IMG/VR virus record: IMGVR_UViG_3300020476_000001
Location: 1-42,027 of that record
Reading direction: 5' to 3' (one strand)
DNA from: a virus
Length of the DNA stretch: 42,027 bases
The position numbers and the translations under genes are program-made. Below the pieces are notes generated by a model, which was not told the origin of the DNA, did not search any database, and worked only from the letters and a program-made list of their open reading frames with translations. Positions 12,414-23,800 of this stretch are shown piece by piece (the stretch's first letter is position 1; each line of letters starts with the position of its first letter).

Positions 12414-15400
12414 CGGAATGGCACTCCTTCTCGCAACCCCGGTATTCCCATGGTTCCTGAGTCGAGGGTAAAGGCAGTCTTTCTTCTCATCTGGTACTCC
12501 ATACCTGAGAAGGCATCTCGAAATGTCTTGTTGAAAAGGAAGTGGTTGTTCAGCCAGGTCTGCCTTCGCCAGGCATTCCACTCGGCCTTGCGAGGCTGCT
12601 CTCCGAACAGAGCGATGCCCGTCACGGCAGCACCCATCTTCCCTGCATCTACAAGGGTGCTTACGCTTGGGCCAAATGTCTCCGTGAAAAGGTTTCTGTT
12701 TGTGTAGAGAAACTCCTTGTCTACAGAACCCGTTAGCACGTTGCCAATGGTAGCCTTTCCGTTGGTTGCAAACCCCATCCAGGTGTTGATGTCATCCAGG
12801 ATCCCCGTGAAGCCTGCCCTGCTTACGCCGTTTCGCAGCCACCAGATCAGCCCATCCTCATCGTCAATACCGGGGACATTCCATCCGCCGGCCTGTGCCT
12901 TGAGGTAGATGGAAAGCATGGCAAAACCAGTAGCGATACCAGCACCCGTGATGAATGCAGCATCGGGACGCTGAAGCGCGGGGATCGTGGTCTGCATCGT
13001 AGAGGCAAAGGCGAATGCCTTGTACTGAAGGACAAAGCGACCCATGTCTCGGCTCATAAAGAGGGGGCGATCACCCACACCTGGGGTGTTGATCGTCGAG
13101 TCGATCCCTGAGCGGAGTGCAGATCGGAACTTCTGACGAGCGCCGCTGTCATTCCATGTCTCAGTCTCAAGGATACGAAGCCTGCTCTCGACTGGCTTGT
13201 CCTTCACCTGGTTCCAGATACGGAAGGCATCGCTGCCACCGTCGGTAGCTCGAGCCTCACTCGAGATGCCAGCTCGAGCCAACTCCTCAATAGCCTCTTG
13301 GATCTCTGCCTCACTGGCCTCTAGTCCATCCCACTTCCTACCAGTCGCAACGATCTGCGTATAGTCGATGATACGCTGAGCGATCATGACCCCAGACCAT
13401 TGCTTCAAGTGCTGGTTCCATGCTGATAGTCCATTGATGATGGACATCTCATCGGAGGCAGTGGCAAGCATCCTCTCGAAACGGTTGACACCATAGCCAC
13501 CACCCAGGTCGTATAGATCCAGGGTGCGCCTGTTCGTCCACCAGTCTGCTGCTGTCCCTGCAAGCTCAGCCTCACGGGCGTTGAGCTTCACAGTGTCCCA
13601 GTCGCGGAAGAGGGTGCGTATCCCCGTGCCGTAGACCCGACTCAGACCCATGACCATGGCAGGCCGGACCAGGTCCGGGATACTCGAGAGCATGAAGGTG
13701 CCGCCATCCGTCAGGTAGTTGTGCCTTCTAAGTGCCATGGCACCCCGACGCACCAGCCCATGCGGGTCCTTCGGTATGGCGTATGTGTGACGAAGCAGAT
13801 CGACTGAGGCTTCCAGGTCCCTCCGGTCAGACTCCATTTGTCGCATGAGCTTTCGTCGCTCAATGGAGCCAGGAGGCAGGGCGTCCACACGAGCCTGCAT
13901 CTGGGAGAATGTCGAGTTGAGTAGCCTGCGGAGGCTGGGGTCAGGCTTCCAATACTGGCTCCTCTTTGCTGTGGAGGGTGCCAGTCGCATGTCCAAGCGA
14001 GCAAGCTCGATGTCAGCAGGGGTACTTCGGAACCAGTATTTGAGAATGACGTCGATGTCATTCTCCAGGAAGCCTGCATCTCCCCACATCTTGTCATCGC
14101 CAGGCACCTTGCGGGCTTCTCCGGCCCTCGTCCTTCGCTGGTTGAATACCAGCGGATCCAGCCTGCCCTCTGGCCCAGCGAGGATGGCCTCGTGCATACC
14201 CTCTGCGATCTCAGTTGCATCTATGTCGGTATGGCCCTGGTCTACAAGCTCCTTCTTTACGATGGCAAGCCATTCATCCCGGTCGTCTACCAACTTCTGA
14301 ATGTTCCAGACTCGGGTCACGTAGCTGTTGTTGTAGACCTCAGCCATCTCGAGGGGCAACATTCTGACAGACACCATGGCTCTTCGTGCTGGATCAAAGA
14401 GCTCTCGACGTATCATTTGAGCTGCCTTCGTTACCTCCTCGATAGGAACCTCACCTGCGTAGGGGGTATCGCGATCCCCGTTTCTCAAGGCACGAGTGAC
14501 CCGCTCATAGAAGTGCTTGGGCGTTAGCCCCTTGCCCTTTCCTTTTGCGCGCTCCTTCAGGGCTGTGATGCGGGAAGCAGTGAGTGAGGGCGCATCGGTA
14601 GTGGGCTTTCCATTCAGCTTCTCGACCGCATTGACGTAGAGGTTGGGAAGATCCTGGAGGATCTTGATCTCTTTGTTTCTCCAGTTGACATGGATGGCGC
14701 TCTCAACGCTGTCGATCTTGGGCTTGCCATCTGCGTACTCTTTCATCCATATAGGCCCGTAGTCCAAGAGCATCTGCCCGATCGTCCTGCTCTCGTCGAA
14801 GTCAGACAGAAGAAGCCTGAGCTTGGGGTTGTGTCTCAATATGCGCTGAAGCTGCTGCTCATCTACTCCAAGTATGCTTTGCATGTGATGGCCGTAGGCA
14901 CCGCCGGGTCCTAGTACGTCATAGGGCTGGTGCCCTCTGCCAGTCGGGGGCTTGCGGGGTGGCGTTCGTGCATGGGTACCCCTTACGGGCGGTCGATCCC
15001 CCGGCTCTACCCCACCGTAGAGATCATCGTCCATCTCAGATCCATCACGTGCAGAGACCAGGTCTTCGGGAGTCCGAGGGGTGGGATGCGGGCTATCTGC
15101 CGTATGGCTTGCATGACCCATGTTGCCCGCTTCCCAGGCATCGAGCTTCTCAACAGTCTTGGGACCCACCCCCTCTACATGCTTTTGGAGGTCAGCAAAG
15201 CTGGTGATCTGCTGCTTTGTTTCTTCGGGCAGTGCTGCAATGCGAGCCATCACTGCCTTGTTGAGGATCATTTTTCCGTTGGCGTCAACTAGCCCCTTCA
15301 ACGGTTTCCCGTCTTCGATGCTCTTCATGTAGCTTGGGCTGAGCAGGAAGTTGATGAGCCGGAAGCCCTCGGCAGGGCGCTCTAGGTTGGCGTGGTCAGG

Positions 15401-18400
15401 TGCAGCACCCGTGCTTCGTATGCCTATGCCATCTCCGGGCGAACCTGTCATGCCACTCGCATACTTTCTTGCCACCTCTGGGCTTGTGCCCCATACAGCC
15501 TGTATGCCTATGACCGCTTCGTCGATGTCAACCTGGTCGTAGAACCCTTCAGGTATTCCATCCATTGCCTCTGGATCGTTGGGGTCTTTCCATGTATTGA
15601 CGTTGGCATCTTCTCCATCTTCTAGCCGCGCGATGATGTCGTGCCCCTGGGACTCCGCTTCCCACTTGAGCGCGACGTCCGCATCTGAGAGCTCTCGGTC
15701 TGGAGTCATGAGAAGCTCAACTATTCTTTCGTTGGTAACCGTAGGCGTCGGTTCTCCCTCGGGTACAGGGTCGTAGACCTTCTTCACAACCGTGATGGGT
15801 TTGCCATCGGGACCCTGGATCTCTACTGTTTCTTCCCGGTAACTGGTTTCAGTTGCGGGTACTACCCCTTCAGGCTCGACCTCGCCACGAGCGATCGCTG
15901 CCATCCTTCCTTCGGTGGGAAGCTCTCCTCCCGCAGCAGCAAGCTCTTCGGGTATCTGAATAGTCTCACCTGTCTCCGTCTTTACCCTTGTACCTGGCAG
16001 GCGAGGGCTAGCATGAAGCTGCTCATGTCTTGACATAGACCCAGTACCGACGTGTGCGGCTGCACGGGTTGGGTCAAGTAGTCCTCGTTGTGCGTAAGCA
16101 ATGATGAGGTGGCGCGTAAAGGTGTCCAGGGTCTTGATGCGTTCGTTTTTCCTCGGGTCGCTGTGCCTTGCACCTATGCCGGTGACGATCTCCTCGGGCT
16201 TACCCTCAAGCTCCAAGATGCTTTCGATGCGGGACAGCTCACTCTCTGCCCTGGCGATCTCTCGGTCGATGATCTCTAGGTTCTTCTCGAGACCTGGCGT
16301 TTCGACTGGGGACTTTCCAGGTACCCGTGAGACGGAAGGACCCATGCCGCCTCGCTCTGAAAGAAGCTCAGCGATAGCCGGGTATCTCAATACGTTGTCT
16401 TTGACTGTCTTGAGCCGAAGAACAGGATCTTCGATATGGGTTGCTGCTACCGCACGGAGGATGACGAGGGTTTCATGCAGGTCTTCAGCCCACTTCTCAT
16501 CAAGACGCTTCCGCTCCTGGTATGACTGGATCTCGGAGGGACCACGTTCTGTTTCCCTGTGGACCCGCTCCATCTTGCGGTCTTTGCCCTCAAAGAGCTT
16601 GTGGCTGGTATCTGCGGCTGTAGTCCTATCACCTGGTACGAAGGCCGAAATGCTTTGTACTTCTGCTGATGCAAGCCTCAGCTCATTTCGCGCGTTGATG
16701 AATGCCTGTACACGCTCGAGCAATTCTTCTGTCGCACCATCTTGCCGAAGGCGCTCGAGCACAGCTTCCGTGTCTCCAGCCTCTTTGAGTTGGCCCTCTT
16801 TGCCTAGCGGGGTAAGACCTACGATCTCTTCGCGAAGTGCTGCAAGGAAGTTTGCAGGGCTTGGAAACTGACCGACAAGCCTCGCGTGAAATTCGTCTGT
16901 ATCTCTGAGCCTTCCAAACTCAAGGCGTCTTCCTGTGTCTTGTACCTCGGCCCTGGCTTTCTTTGCTCGGTTTATGGCTCTCCTGTTGGAAGCGTAAGGC
17001 TTGCGTCTACCCTCTTCATCGGGCGTCCTTGTGACCTGGAGCTGGGTGGGTTCTTCGACCCTCTCCCCACGGAAGGCAGTCCCCATGCCTCGTAGGTCTT
17101 GCTCCCCTAGCTCCTCACCCTCGTCTAGTCGGCCACCAGTCGGATGCTGCTCGCTAATGACAACAGGGATCTTGGCTGCTTCGACCTGTTTCTGGTCCCA
17201 TTCCGATAGCAGCTTGTTGACCTTTGCTCTGTAGGCATCGACGTCCCCAGCCTTCGCCAGTGCATTTAGCTCGTCGATCTCCTTTTGCGATGGGGTCCAC
17301 ATCCCACCCATGAGGTCATCTTCTTCCATTCCCCTTCGGCCACCCCTGCTCAGGGTTCGGACGATAGGGATAACCTGCTCTTCGTCTGTGGATATTCGCT
17401 GAGGGACGCCGTTCTCGAGGACTACGTCTACCTTGCTACTCAGGACATACCGGGTGCCCATGTCAGAGATGTTCCGCTTGACGGCTCCCTCTGCGTTTGC
17501 AGGAAGTGCCTCGAATGGGCGCAGGAAGTAGACCTGCATGTACCCCTTCATTGTTGTCCTGGGATCTACAATGAAGCCTCTCAAGCCATCGACGTGTACG
17601 ATGATCCCCTTCCAGGCAGCAGTGTCTTTCCAGTCAGGAAGTACAGCAGATGCTCCACGGGCAGGGATAGTGGGTACGCTAAGCGGCACCTCGAGCGCAT
17701 CGTCTTGGGAGATCTCCCTTGCCCTCTCCACCATGAAGCTCTTGATCTCTGCGATCTGCCTTCTCCAGGACTCGTATCGCTTTCCTCCTCTCTCAGTGCG
17801 CCATGCCGGAAAGAGGGGCTCTTTCCCCCTTTCCTTACGTCTCGCGTCTTTGCTTTGTCGCCTCTTTAGGAGTGCGACACTCTCCGCCATCTTTGCTTCT
17901 AGCTCGCTTATTCGGTTCAGTGCCTTCTGTAGGGCCACGTCCCGGTGAGCCATCGCGGCAGCGTGCTCCCACTTAGTGATCTCCTTGCGAAGGCCCTTCG
18001 GTCGCTTGGGGTATTTCGCGCGGTAGACATCAAGGAGAGACTTGTACCTGCCAGGGTTCTTTTGTTTGATGAAAGCGAGTGTGTCCTCGATCTCATCCCA
18101 CTTGCGCTCTTCGCCGAGCAGCTTGTGAAATTTCAGTAGCGCGTGCTTGTTCGCCGCCCTGATGCGCTCAGCTTCCTCTTCTTTGCGCTCGTGGGTGAGG
18201 AAGGACCGCCTCTCTTGCGCGAGTTCTTCCTTTTGCTCCCGGTAGCTGCGGATCTTTTCTTCGACCCCCTGGATCCTTTCTTCTGCAATTCGTATTTCCT
18301 CCTGGAGAAAGATGGTATCAGGGGCTCCAGCTTCATCTCGGCGCATGGATAGCTGCACCCTCAGTTCAGCAAGATCCCGCTGCATTCGCTTTAGGGTATG

Positions 18401-20842
18401 GGCCGTCAATGATGCGATGTTGGAGCTTACCCTGGAGAGCTCTCTAGTAATGGCAGCCAAGCTGCTTCGGTCGATCTCTAGCTCTGCTTTGCCAACGGAC
18501 TCTTCGGCTGTCCTTGCCTCTGCGTTGGCCTCATCGAGAAGAGCCCTCTCCTTGGAAAGTGTTTGCTCGAAGGCAGCGCTGGCCTCTTCCCCTTCCCCAT
18601 CGGCTAGGGCTCTGGCCTCGCCATCTGCCTTGTCGTAAGACTCTTGTCGGTCCTTTGCAGTCTGTTGTGCCCTGTCGCGTTGTTGTGCGAGTTGAGCGTG
18701 GTGCTTTCGACGAGCATCCTCTTCCAGGTCATGTGCCTTTTGGAGGTCATTGGTCGCTTCGTCCATCTCATCTGCGATGCGAACCTGCTCATCAAGCTCT
18801 CGGTTGATCTGTGCCCGAGCCTCCTCGATCCTTGCTTGGTCTTGTTCGTCGGTTGTTCGTGGAGCGCGATCCAACTCTTCGCGAGCAGCCTTCAGAAGAT
18901 CCTCGGGGACCAACCCCTCACGCCTAATGTATGCCTCTACCGTGAGGCCGGCGGCATCTGCTCCAGCGTAAACAGTCGTGTCGAAAGCATCAGGAGGCCG
19001 TGAACTTCGTGCAAGGGCTACTTCTCCATCCCTAACAAAAGCACGTTTCCTGATCTCGCTGGCTGTTTCCTTGAATACTCTGCTGCCGTAGTGATCGACT
19101 ATGTCTGGATCTTTGACAAGCCACTGATCCTTAGAGATCGCATTGACCGGGTACCACTCGCCAGCCCTCTTGCCGGATGCGCCACTAGAAGACATATAGA
19201 AAATGACTTCTGTGCCGTCTGCGTATCTAACGCGAACCCAGTCGCGGAGATCGCCAACTTGAGCCGGAAGCAAGTCGTACTCAGCCTGTGATGCACTGAC
19301 GCCAGCATCATCCAACAGACGCCCTTGCTCCTTCAACTCTGATACTTTGCTAATTACTTGCTCATTGTTTTTGCGGGATGTAACAGTAGTTTCATCTATG
19401 TAGTCTTTTGCCGTTTCCTCGATACTCCGCCAATTCGCCCCAACCGGCTGCTCGGGAGCCTCAACTGTGTCTTCCAGAGCTTCGCGGGTACGGTCTTCAT
19501 CGAGTCTGCGGGCAGACGCTTCAGCCTCCGCTTCTGTCGGCCCTTCTCGTTCGGGTCTCCTGGGACCCTTGTACTCCTCAGCTATTGCCTGGGCCTCGCT
19601 AAACGCTTTTTCTTTGGGTGTGCGATGGCCGAGTTGCTTGTCTCTTGCTGTTAGGGCTTTGACCTCAACAAAGCCAAGCTCCTCTCCGTCCATGGTCTTT
19701 GCCACGTACCCATTTCGTGACTCAGACCAAGTGACGCTCGCAACCGTGCCCCTTGAGGCTTCTCTTGCTGCCTCAGTTCTTTGAGCGGCTGCTTCAGCCT
19801 CTCTTTCTAGAGCCTGCCTTCTTGCTCTTTCTACTGCCGCACGCTGGCTGGGCGTTAGATCGACAGCTTGATCCCCTTCTGCCAGAATTTCGTCCGCGCG
19901 TTTCTCTGCTCGAACCTCAGCGAGTCCTTCCTGATAGGCAGCACGGGCTCGAGCAATGGCGGAGTCTGCTCTGCTTACCGCCTCTTGAACCCCGGACCTG
20001 GCAGTAGCCACTTGCTCGCCGAGTTCAGTATCAGCGATACGGCGAGCGAGCTTTCTCGCATCAGCCGCAAGCTGAGATACCACCTCATGGGCACGAACGG
20101 GGATGCTTTCGCCCCGCGGCACACCAATGGCATCGTGGTAGTAGCCTGAAATTACATGGCCTACCCCGTTCCAGTATGCCTTGTTTGCCGCCACCGAAAC
20201 CGTACCGACTGCGCCACCGAGTAGAGAGCCAATGAGCGGTGCACCCAGCACGGCGAAGACACTCTCTTCAACGGGACGGTTTTCTTGGGTGAGCTGTAGT
20301 CCTGTCTCTCCCATGGTGGCACCAATGAACCCAGTCTTGGCACCCGCACCAGCAAACTGACGGATGGTCTTGGCTCCCTTGAAGAAGAAGCCCATTGGCA
20401 CCAGGTTCTCTGGAGATATCACACCCATTGCGAGTCGCGAGAAGAAGCCATTGACCGGGTCTTTGTCTAGAAGGTTCCGGTCTTCCTCTTCTTGCATGAG
20501 ACTCTGGTTGATCCAGTACGCCTCTCGTTCCGTGGTTGCACTGGATAGGAGTATCTTTCCTCGATGGGACTGGAGGTATGGATACTTCTCGAAGATCTCA
20601 TCGTTCCAGAGGTCTTCTCTGTTTTCATGCCTGGCAAGGCTCCTGGCCTCTGCGAGGTTCGTGTAGTTGTGGAGGTTGCCACCGAGGAAGTCCAACCTTC
20701 CGGCAGCACTGAGCAGATCTACGAAGTTCGGTTCGGGCTCTGACTGGAAAGAGACTCCCGTAGGAAGTTCGTCGGGCTTTCTCTCTTGAAAGGGGTCCCA
20801 GACCTTACCTTCCAAGCGCTCTGCAAATTCCCTAGCGCTCAT
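12410..20842 (-). CDS. Giant ejection-type internal virion protein, 2810 aa
   Basis: One uninterrupted gene, a fifth of the genome. The N-terminus (1-240) includes hydrophobic stretches (about 150-225) that could enter a membrane. Residues about 255-330 and 640-990 are highly charged coiled-coil-like helices. A small beta region follows at about 1060-1130. An HhH-like DLQKHVEGVGPKTVEKLDAW lies near 1890. The C-terminal third is globular, with a SRDMGRFVLQYKAFAFAS block near 2600 and a hydrophobic segment near 2640, features shared with the C-termini of giant podovirus ejection proteins. By position (between the 1399-aa protein and the fibre) it corresponds to T7 gp16 but is twice as long. I see no intact lysozyme or polymerase motif. 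Confidence 0.75.
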   Translation of the reverse strand: MSAREFAERLEGKVWDPFQERKPDELPTGVSFQSEPEPNFVDLLSAAGRLDFLGGNLHNYTNLAEARSLARHENREDLWNDEIFEKYPYLQSHRGKILLSSATTEREAYWINQSLMQEEEDRNLLDKDPVNGFFSRLAMGVISPENLVPMGFFFKGAKTIRQFAGAGAKTGFIGATMGETGLQLTQENRPVEESVFAVLGAPLIGSLLGGAVGTVSVAANKAYWNGVGHVISGYYHDAIGVPRGESIPVRAHEVVSQLAADARKLARRIADTELGEQVATARSGVQEAVSRADSAIARARAAYQEGLAEVRAEKRADEILAEGDQAVDLTPSQRAAVERARRQALEREAEAAAQRTEAAREASRGTVASVTWSESRNGYVAKTMDGEELGFVEVKALTARDKQLGHRTPKEKAFSEAQAIAEEYKGPRRPEREGPTEAEAEASARRLDEDRTREALEDTVEAPEQPVGANWRSIEETAKDYIDETTVTSRKNNEQVISKVSELKEQGRLLDDAGVSASQAEYDLLPAQVGDLRDWVRVRYADGTEVIFYMSSSGASGKRAGEWYPVNAISKDQWLVKDPDIVDHYGSRVFKETASEIRKRAFVRDGEVALARSSRPPDAFDTTVYAGADAAGLTVEAYIRREGLVPEDLLKAAREELDRAPRTTDEQDQARIEEARAQINRELDEQVRIADEMDEATNDLQKAHDLEEDARRKHHAQLAQQRDRAQQTAKDRQESYDKADGEARALADGEGEEASAAFEQTLSKERALLDEANAEARTAEESVGKAELEIDRSSLAAITRELSRVSSNIASLTAHTLKRMQRDLAELRVQLSMRRDEAGAPDTIFLQEEIRIAEERIQGVEEKIRSYREQKEELAQERRSFLTHERKEEEAERIRAANKHALLKFHKLLGEERKWDEIEDTLAFIKQKNPGRYKSLLDVYRAKYPKRPKGLRKEITKWEHAAAMAHRDVALQKALNRISELEAKMAESVALLKRRQSKDARRKERGKEPLFPAWRTERGGKRYESWRRQIAEIKSFMVERAREISQDDALEVPLSVPTIPARGASAVLPDWKDTAAWKGIIVHVDGLRGFIVDPRTTMKGYMQVYFLRPFEALPANAEGAVKRNISDMGTRYVLSSKVDVVLENGVPQRISTDEEQVIPIVRTLSRGGRRGMEEDDLMGGMWTPSQKEIDELNALAKAGDVDAYRAKVNKLLSEWDQKQVEAAKIPVVISEQHPTGGRLDEGEELGEQDLRGMGTAFRGERVEEPTQLQVTRTPDEEGRRKPYASNRRAINRAKKARAEVQDTGRRLEFGRLRDTDEFHARLVGQFPSPANFLAALREEIVGLTPLGKEGQLKEAGDTEAVLERLRQDGATEELLERVQAFINARNELRLASAEVQSISAFVPGDRTTAADTSHKLFEGKDRKMERVHRETERGPSEIQSYQERKRLDEKWAEDLHETLVILRAVAATHIEDPVLRLKTVKDNVLRYPAIAELLSERGGMGPSVSRVPGKSPVETPGLEKNLEIIDREIARAESELSRIESILELEGKPEEIVTGIGARHSDPRKNERIKTLDTFTRHLIIAYAQRGLLDPTRAAAHVGTGSMSRHEQLHASPRLPGTRVKTETGETIQIPEELAAAGGELPTEGRMAAIARGEVEPEGVVPATETSYREETVEIQGPDGKPITVVKKVYDPVPEGEPTPTVTNERIVELLMTPDRELSDADVALKWEAESQGHDIIARLEDGEDANVNTWKDPNDPEAMDGIPEGFYDQVDIDEAVIGIQAVWGTSPEVARKYASGMTGSPGDGIGIRSTGAAPDHANLERPAEGFRLINFLLSPSYMKSIEDGKPLKGLVDANGKMILNKAVMARIAALPEETKQQITSFADLQKHVEGVGPKTVEKLDAWEAGNMGHASHTADSPHPTPRTPEDLVSARDGSEMDDDLYGGVEPGDRPPVRGTHARTPPRKPPTGRGHQPYDVLGPGGAYGHHMQSILGVDEQQLQRILRHNPKLRLLLSDFDESRTIGQMLLDYGPIWMKEYADGKPKIDSVESAIHVNWRNKEIKILQDLPNLYVNAVEKLNGKPTTDAPSLTASRITALKERAKGKGKGLTPKHFYERVTRALRNGDRDTPYAGEVPIEEVTKAAQMIRRELFDPARRAMVSVRMLPLEMAEVYNNSYVTRVWNIQKLVDDRDEWLAIVKKELVDQGHTDIDATEIAEGMHEAILAGPEGRLDPLVFNQRRTRAGEARKVPGDDKMWGDAGFLENDIDVILKYWFRSTPADIELARLDMRLAPSTAKRSQYWKPDPSLRRLLNSTFSQMQARVDALPPGSIERRKLMRQMESDRRDLEASVDLLRHTYAIPKDPHGLVRRGAMALRRHNYLTDGGTFMLSSIPDLVRPAMVMGLSRVYGTGIRTLFRDWDTVKLNAREAELAGTAADWWTNRRTLDLYDLGGGYGVNRFERMLATASDEMSIINGLSAWNQHLKQWSGVMIAQRIIDYTQIVATGRKWDGLEASEAEIQEAIEELARAGISSEARATDGGSDAFRIWNQVKDKPVESRLRILETETWNDSGARQKFRSALRSGIDSTINTPGVGDRPLFMSRDMGRFVLQYKAFAFASTMQTTIPALQRPDAAFITGAGIATGFAMLSIYLKAQAGGWNVPGIDDEDGLIWWLRNGVSRAGFTGILDDINTWMGFATNGKATIGNVLTGSVDKEFLYTNRNLFTETFGPSVSTLVDAGKMGAAVTGIALFGEQPRKAEWNAWRRQTWLNNHFLFNKTFRDAFSGMEYQMRRKTAFTLDSGTMGIPGLREGVPFR

Positions 20843-23800
20843 TGAGCCCTCAAGCTGTCGAGGATGTTGGGTACATCAGCTCCACTATGCCTGGGCTTCG
20901 GCCTGGTCATCTCGTCTTCGTCTATGCTCATTCCAAGGGCAAGGCGCATCTCTTTGTGGACCTGGTGGTATGCGAAGTCCCCAGATCGTGTAATTTGAGC
21001 GTAGCCAAAGCTATGACTCATCATGGGAGGAGACACGATCTTGCTGAGCTGTACTGCAAGTTGCCGTATGGCAAGTGGGTCTTTCTTGAGCCGAGTCCTT
21101 ACATCGGAGGAGAGAGTCCCCATTCTTTCTGATACAGAGACAGATGAGTTCTCGACCCGCATTTGCCCCTCATGCAAGGCCTGGAAGATGAGGTCATTGC
21201 GGATGCGCTCAACCCTGCGTTTTTGCACGAGCAGAGTTTTCTCTGCCCACTCTGTTGGAGAGAACGTCTTGGGGTTTTGAAGCGTCCCAAAGCCCCTTAC
21301 ATGGTCGTACATGTCGTGGAATGATCGAGTCTTGCTGTCGAAGTGCTGCATGTCGAAGGTGCCATCACCGTTCCCTCTGTAGCGGAGCCCCCAGATGTCA
21401 CCTGCCGCGTAGAGCTGACGAGTCTGTAGGTACCGGAGCGCCTTTCGCATGTCTATGCCAAACTGGTTGGGATCATTCTTGTCCACTGTGAACAGCTCGG
21501 CAAAGTTCGTCGCTGTGTAGTATGTGTTTCCGTTGGCTTCGGCGTCTTCTTTGCTTTGACCCCATAGCTTGCCGGTGTAAGCTGGACCAGGCCCGGCCAC
21601 AGCTATGTCGCGCATACCGACGCCCTCAACGACTACGGCAGGCATGGCCTCTGGGTGCTCCTGGAGGTACTTGTTCCTTTCCTCGACCGTATCGAATTTG
21701 ACTCTGTTGCCCTCTTTGTCCACTGCGTAGTTTTCAGTTGCAACAATGTTGGCGAGAGACATGTAGGCTTGTAGGGCCTTTGGGTCATTCAAGCCCATTA
21801 GCGTTGCACCCATTTCTTTCATGAAGTCCACTGTCGTCAGATCCCAGCCAAGCCTTCCTTGGGACTCTGAATACATCGCGGATCGCTTTGAGGCTACTTG
21901 TATGATGTCTTGGCCCCATTGAAAGATGGAAACTGGATCTGCAAGAGCCCCGCCCAATATGAACTCAAACGCCTCGCCGGCGTTGTCGAACCCATCTGCC
22001 CAGATACCCTGACCTGACCAGTTGGCAGGAAATATGAGCTTGCCCTCGGCACCACGGACGGTGTCTGGCATGAGGAGCCTTCCGGCTGCAACGAGGCTGA
22101 AGAGGTTTTGCCCGACAGCCCTCACTTCTGCTGCTGGGACGTACTCGGATGGGTACAGGCCCTCGATCATTGGCTCCCTAGAGAGGGGGTGTTGCTTGAT
22201 CTGCCCTCCGTAGTCCTCAAGCTCCCTCCCCCATCCACCCCTTACGAACATGGCATCTACAGCGTGTCGGGTGGCACCCTCCCAAGAGCCATCGGTGAGC
22301 GCATAGCCATCCTTCATGGCAGCACGGAAATGGAGCATGAAGTCCATGAAGGCTTCACCCCCAGGTTGCTCCCGGATCTTTGCTCCATCCTCTGTTTTGA
22401 TGAAGTTGTCCTGCCAGTACTCAAGGATGGGCTCGATGGCCACATCCCACTCTACGCCCTGCCTTTCCATTTCCGCTTCCAGGTCGTTCCAGATGGCGGT
22501 GTCGAAGAATACGCCTGTGCCGATGAAGTGCTTGAAGGCCTCTGCGTTGACTTGCTCGATCTTCGTGGCCGTGAGTATCGGGAGGCCGGTGGCCTCGGAG
22601 ATCCTCGTCTCCCCGTTGGGGTCCTTTTGTACCCACCCTGCCATTTGCTTGCTTATTGCTTGTGCTCGGTCAGAGGTTTCATCGGAAAACACCTCCCATT
22701 GCCTTTCGGCCAAGGTGCGGGCTTGGTCGAAGGTTGGCGACTGCTTGTTGCTAGGGTGGGTTAGGTTCACGATCTCTTGGAGTATGAAGAGCGGCTTGTC
22801 CTCTAGGTATGGATCGAGTGCCTCTACACCCTTGTGGCGAAACTTTCCATCTAGCTCATGAATGGCCCCAACCACGGCCTTCATGTCCTGCTGGCTTCCA
22901 GAGGACCAAAGCCGTGCCCACTGGCTTCCGGTTTCTTCTGGCAAGTATCCGTAAGTGCCAAAGAACGCTGTGTCAAATTTTCGTACGGCAGTCGGATCAG
23001 TTGCGTCTAGGCCGTGTGTCTTCGCAAGCGTGGCGTGAAGAATGTCAAATATGCCCTGGTTTGATGGGTCAGTGCCGTCGTATTGCCCATTGCCACTGAG
23101 TATTAGGTTTGCCGCCCTGTAGTTCTTCAACTGCTCATCTGTAAGCTGAGTGGCTGCTGCAAACTTGTTGAGCAGTGTGAGTTCATCTCTTTCGTTAAGG
23201 ATGCCCCTGCCCCTCAAGTTCGCGAGATGTGCCTGGATGAGTCTCTCGTCACCAGAGGTGTAGATCGTTTCTACGTCTAGCTGAGATGCAGCACGCTGAA
23301 TGAATGCCGAGTAGTCAGCAGATACATGCTCCCGGTCCTTGCCAAGCAGAAGCTCGATCTCGGCAATTTTTCTCCTCATGGTCAGGAGGTTTGTACCCCT
23401 ATCTGTGGGGTTTCCATCGGTAAATGGAACAGGACCCTCGTGCTGACGCCACACTTCCCTGTCAATTTCAGTGGCTTGCTTTCTGAATGCCTCCTGCTCT
23501 TCAGGAGATAGCCCCATTTCCTTGGCTGCGTCGGGGTTGCTGAGGATGTCTTGGAGTGCGCTGTTCCTTGGAATGGGGTGGGGGTCTGGGAAAAACCAGC
23601 GGGCTGCTCCAGCAAGAAGAGAGTGCGCCTCTCCCCTTTGCTCTTCGGTAATTCCAGGGATCTCGTCAAGACCTTCCATGAGGTCCACGAGATAAGAACG
23701 AATGGACGCCTCGTTGTCTGGCCCCCAAGAGTTCATTGACTCTCGCACCAAGGCGCTCAGATCGACTGCATTTTGCAGCCACTCGTCAAGCGTATCTGCT

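Noticed and set aside
16101-16871. Plus-strand open frame (256 codons) opposite the giant gene
   Set aside because: The product is Ser/Arg-rich low complexity as expected from the complement of a Glu/Arg-rich coiled coil, with no ribosome site or neighbours on that strand.
12410-20842. Giant protein as an N4-type virion RNA polymerase
   Set aside because: Size and place suggested it, but I found none of the T7-family polymerase motifs (T-x-x-G-R, catalytic Asp region, R-x-x-x-K helix, H-D) in a sensible order, and gene order fits T7 gp16-type ejection proteins better.
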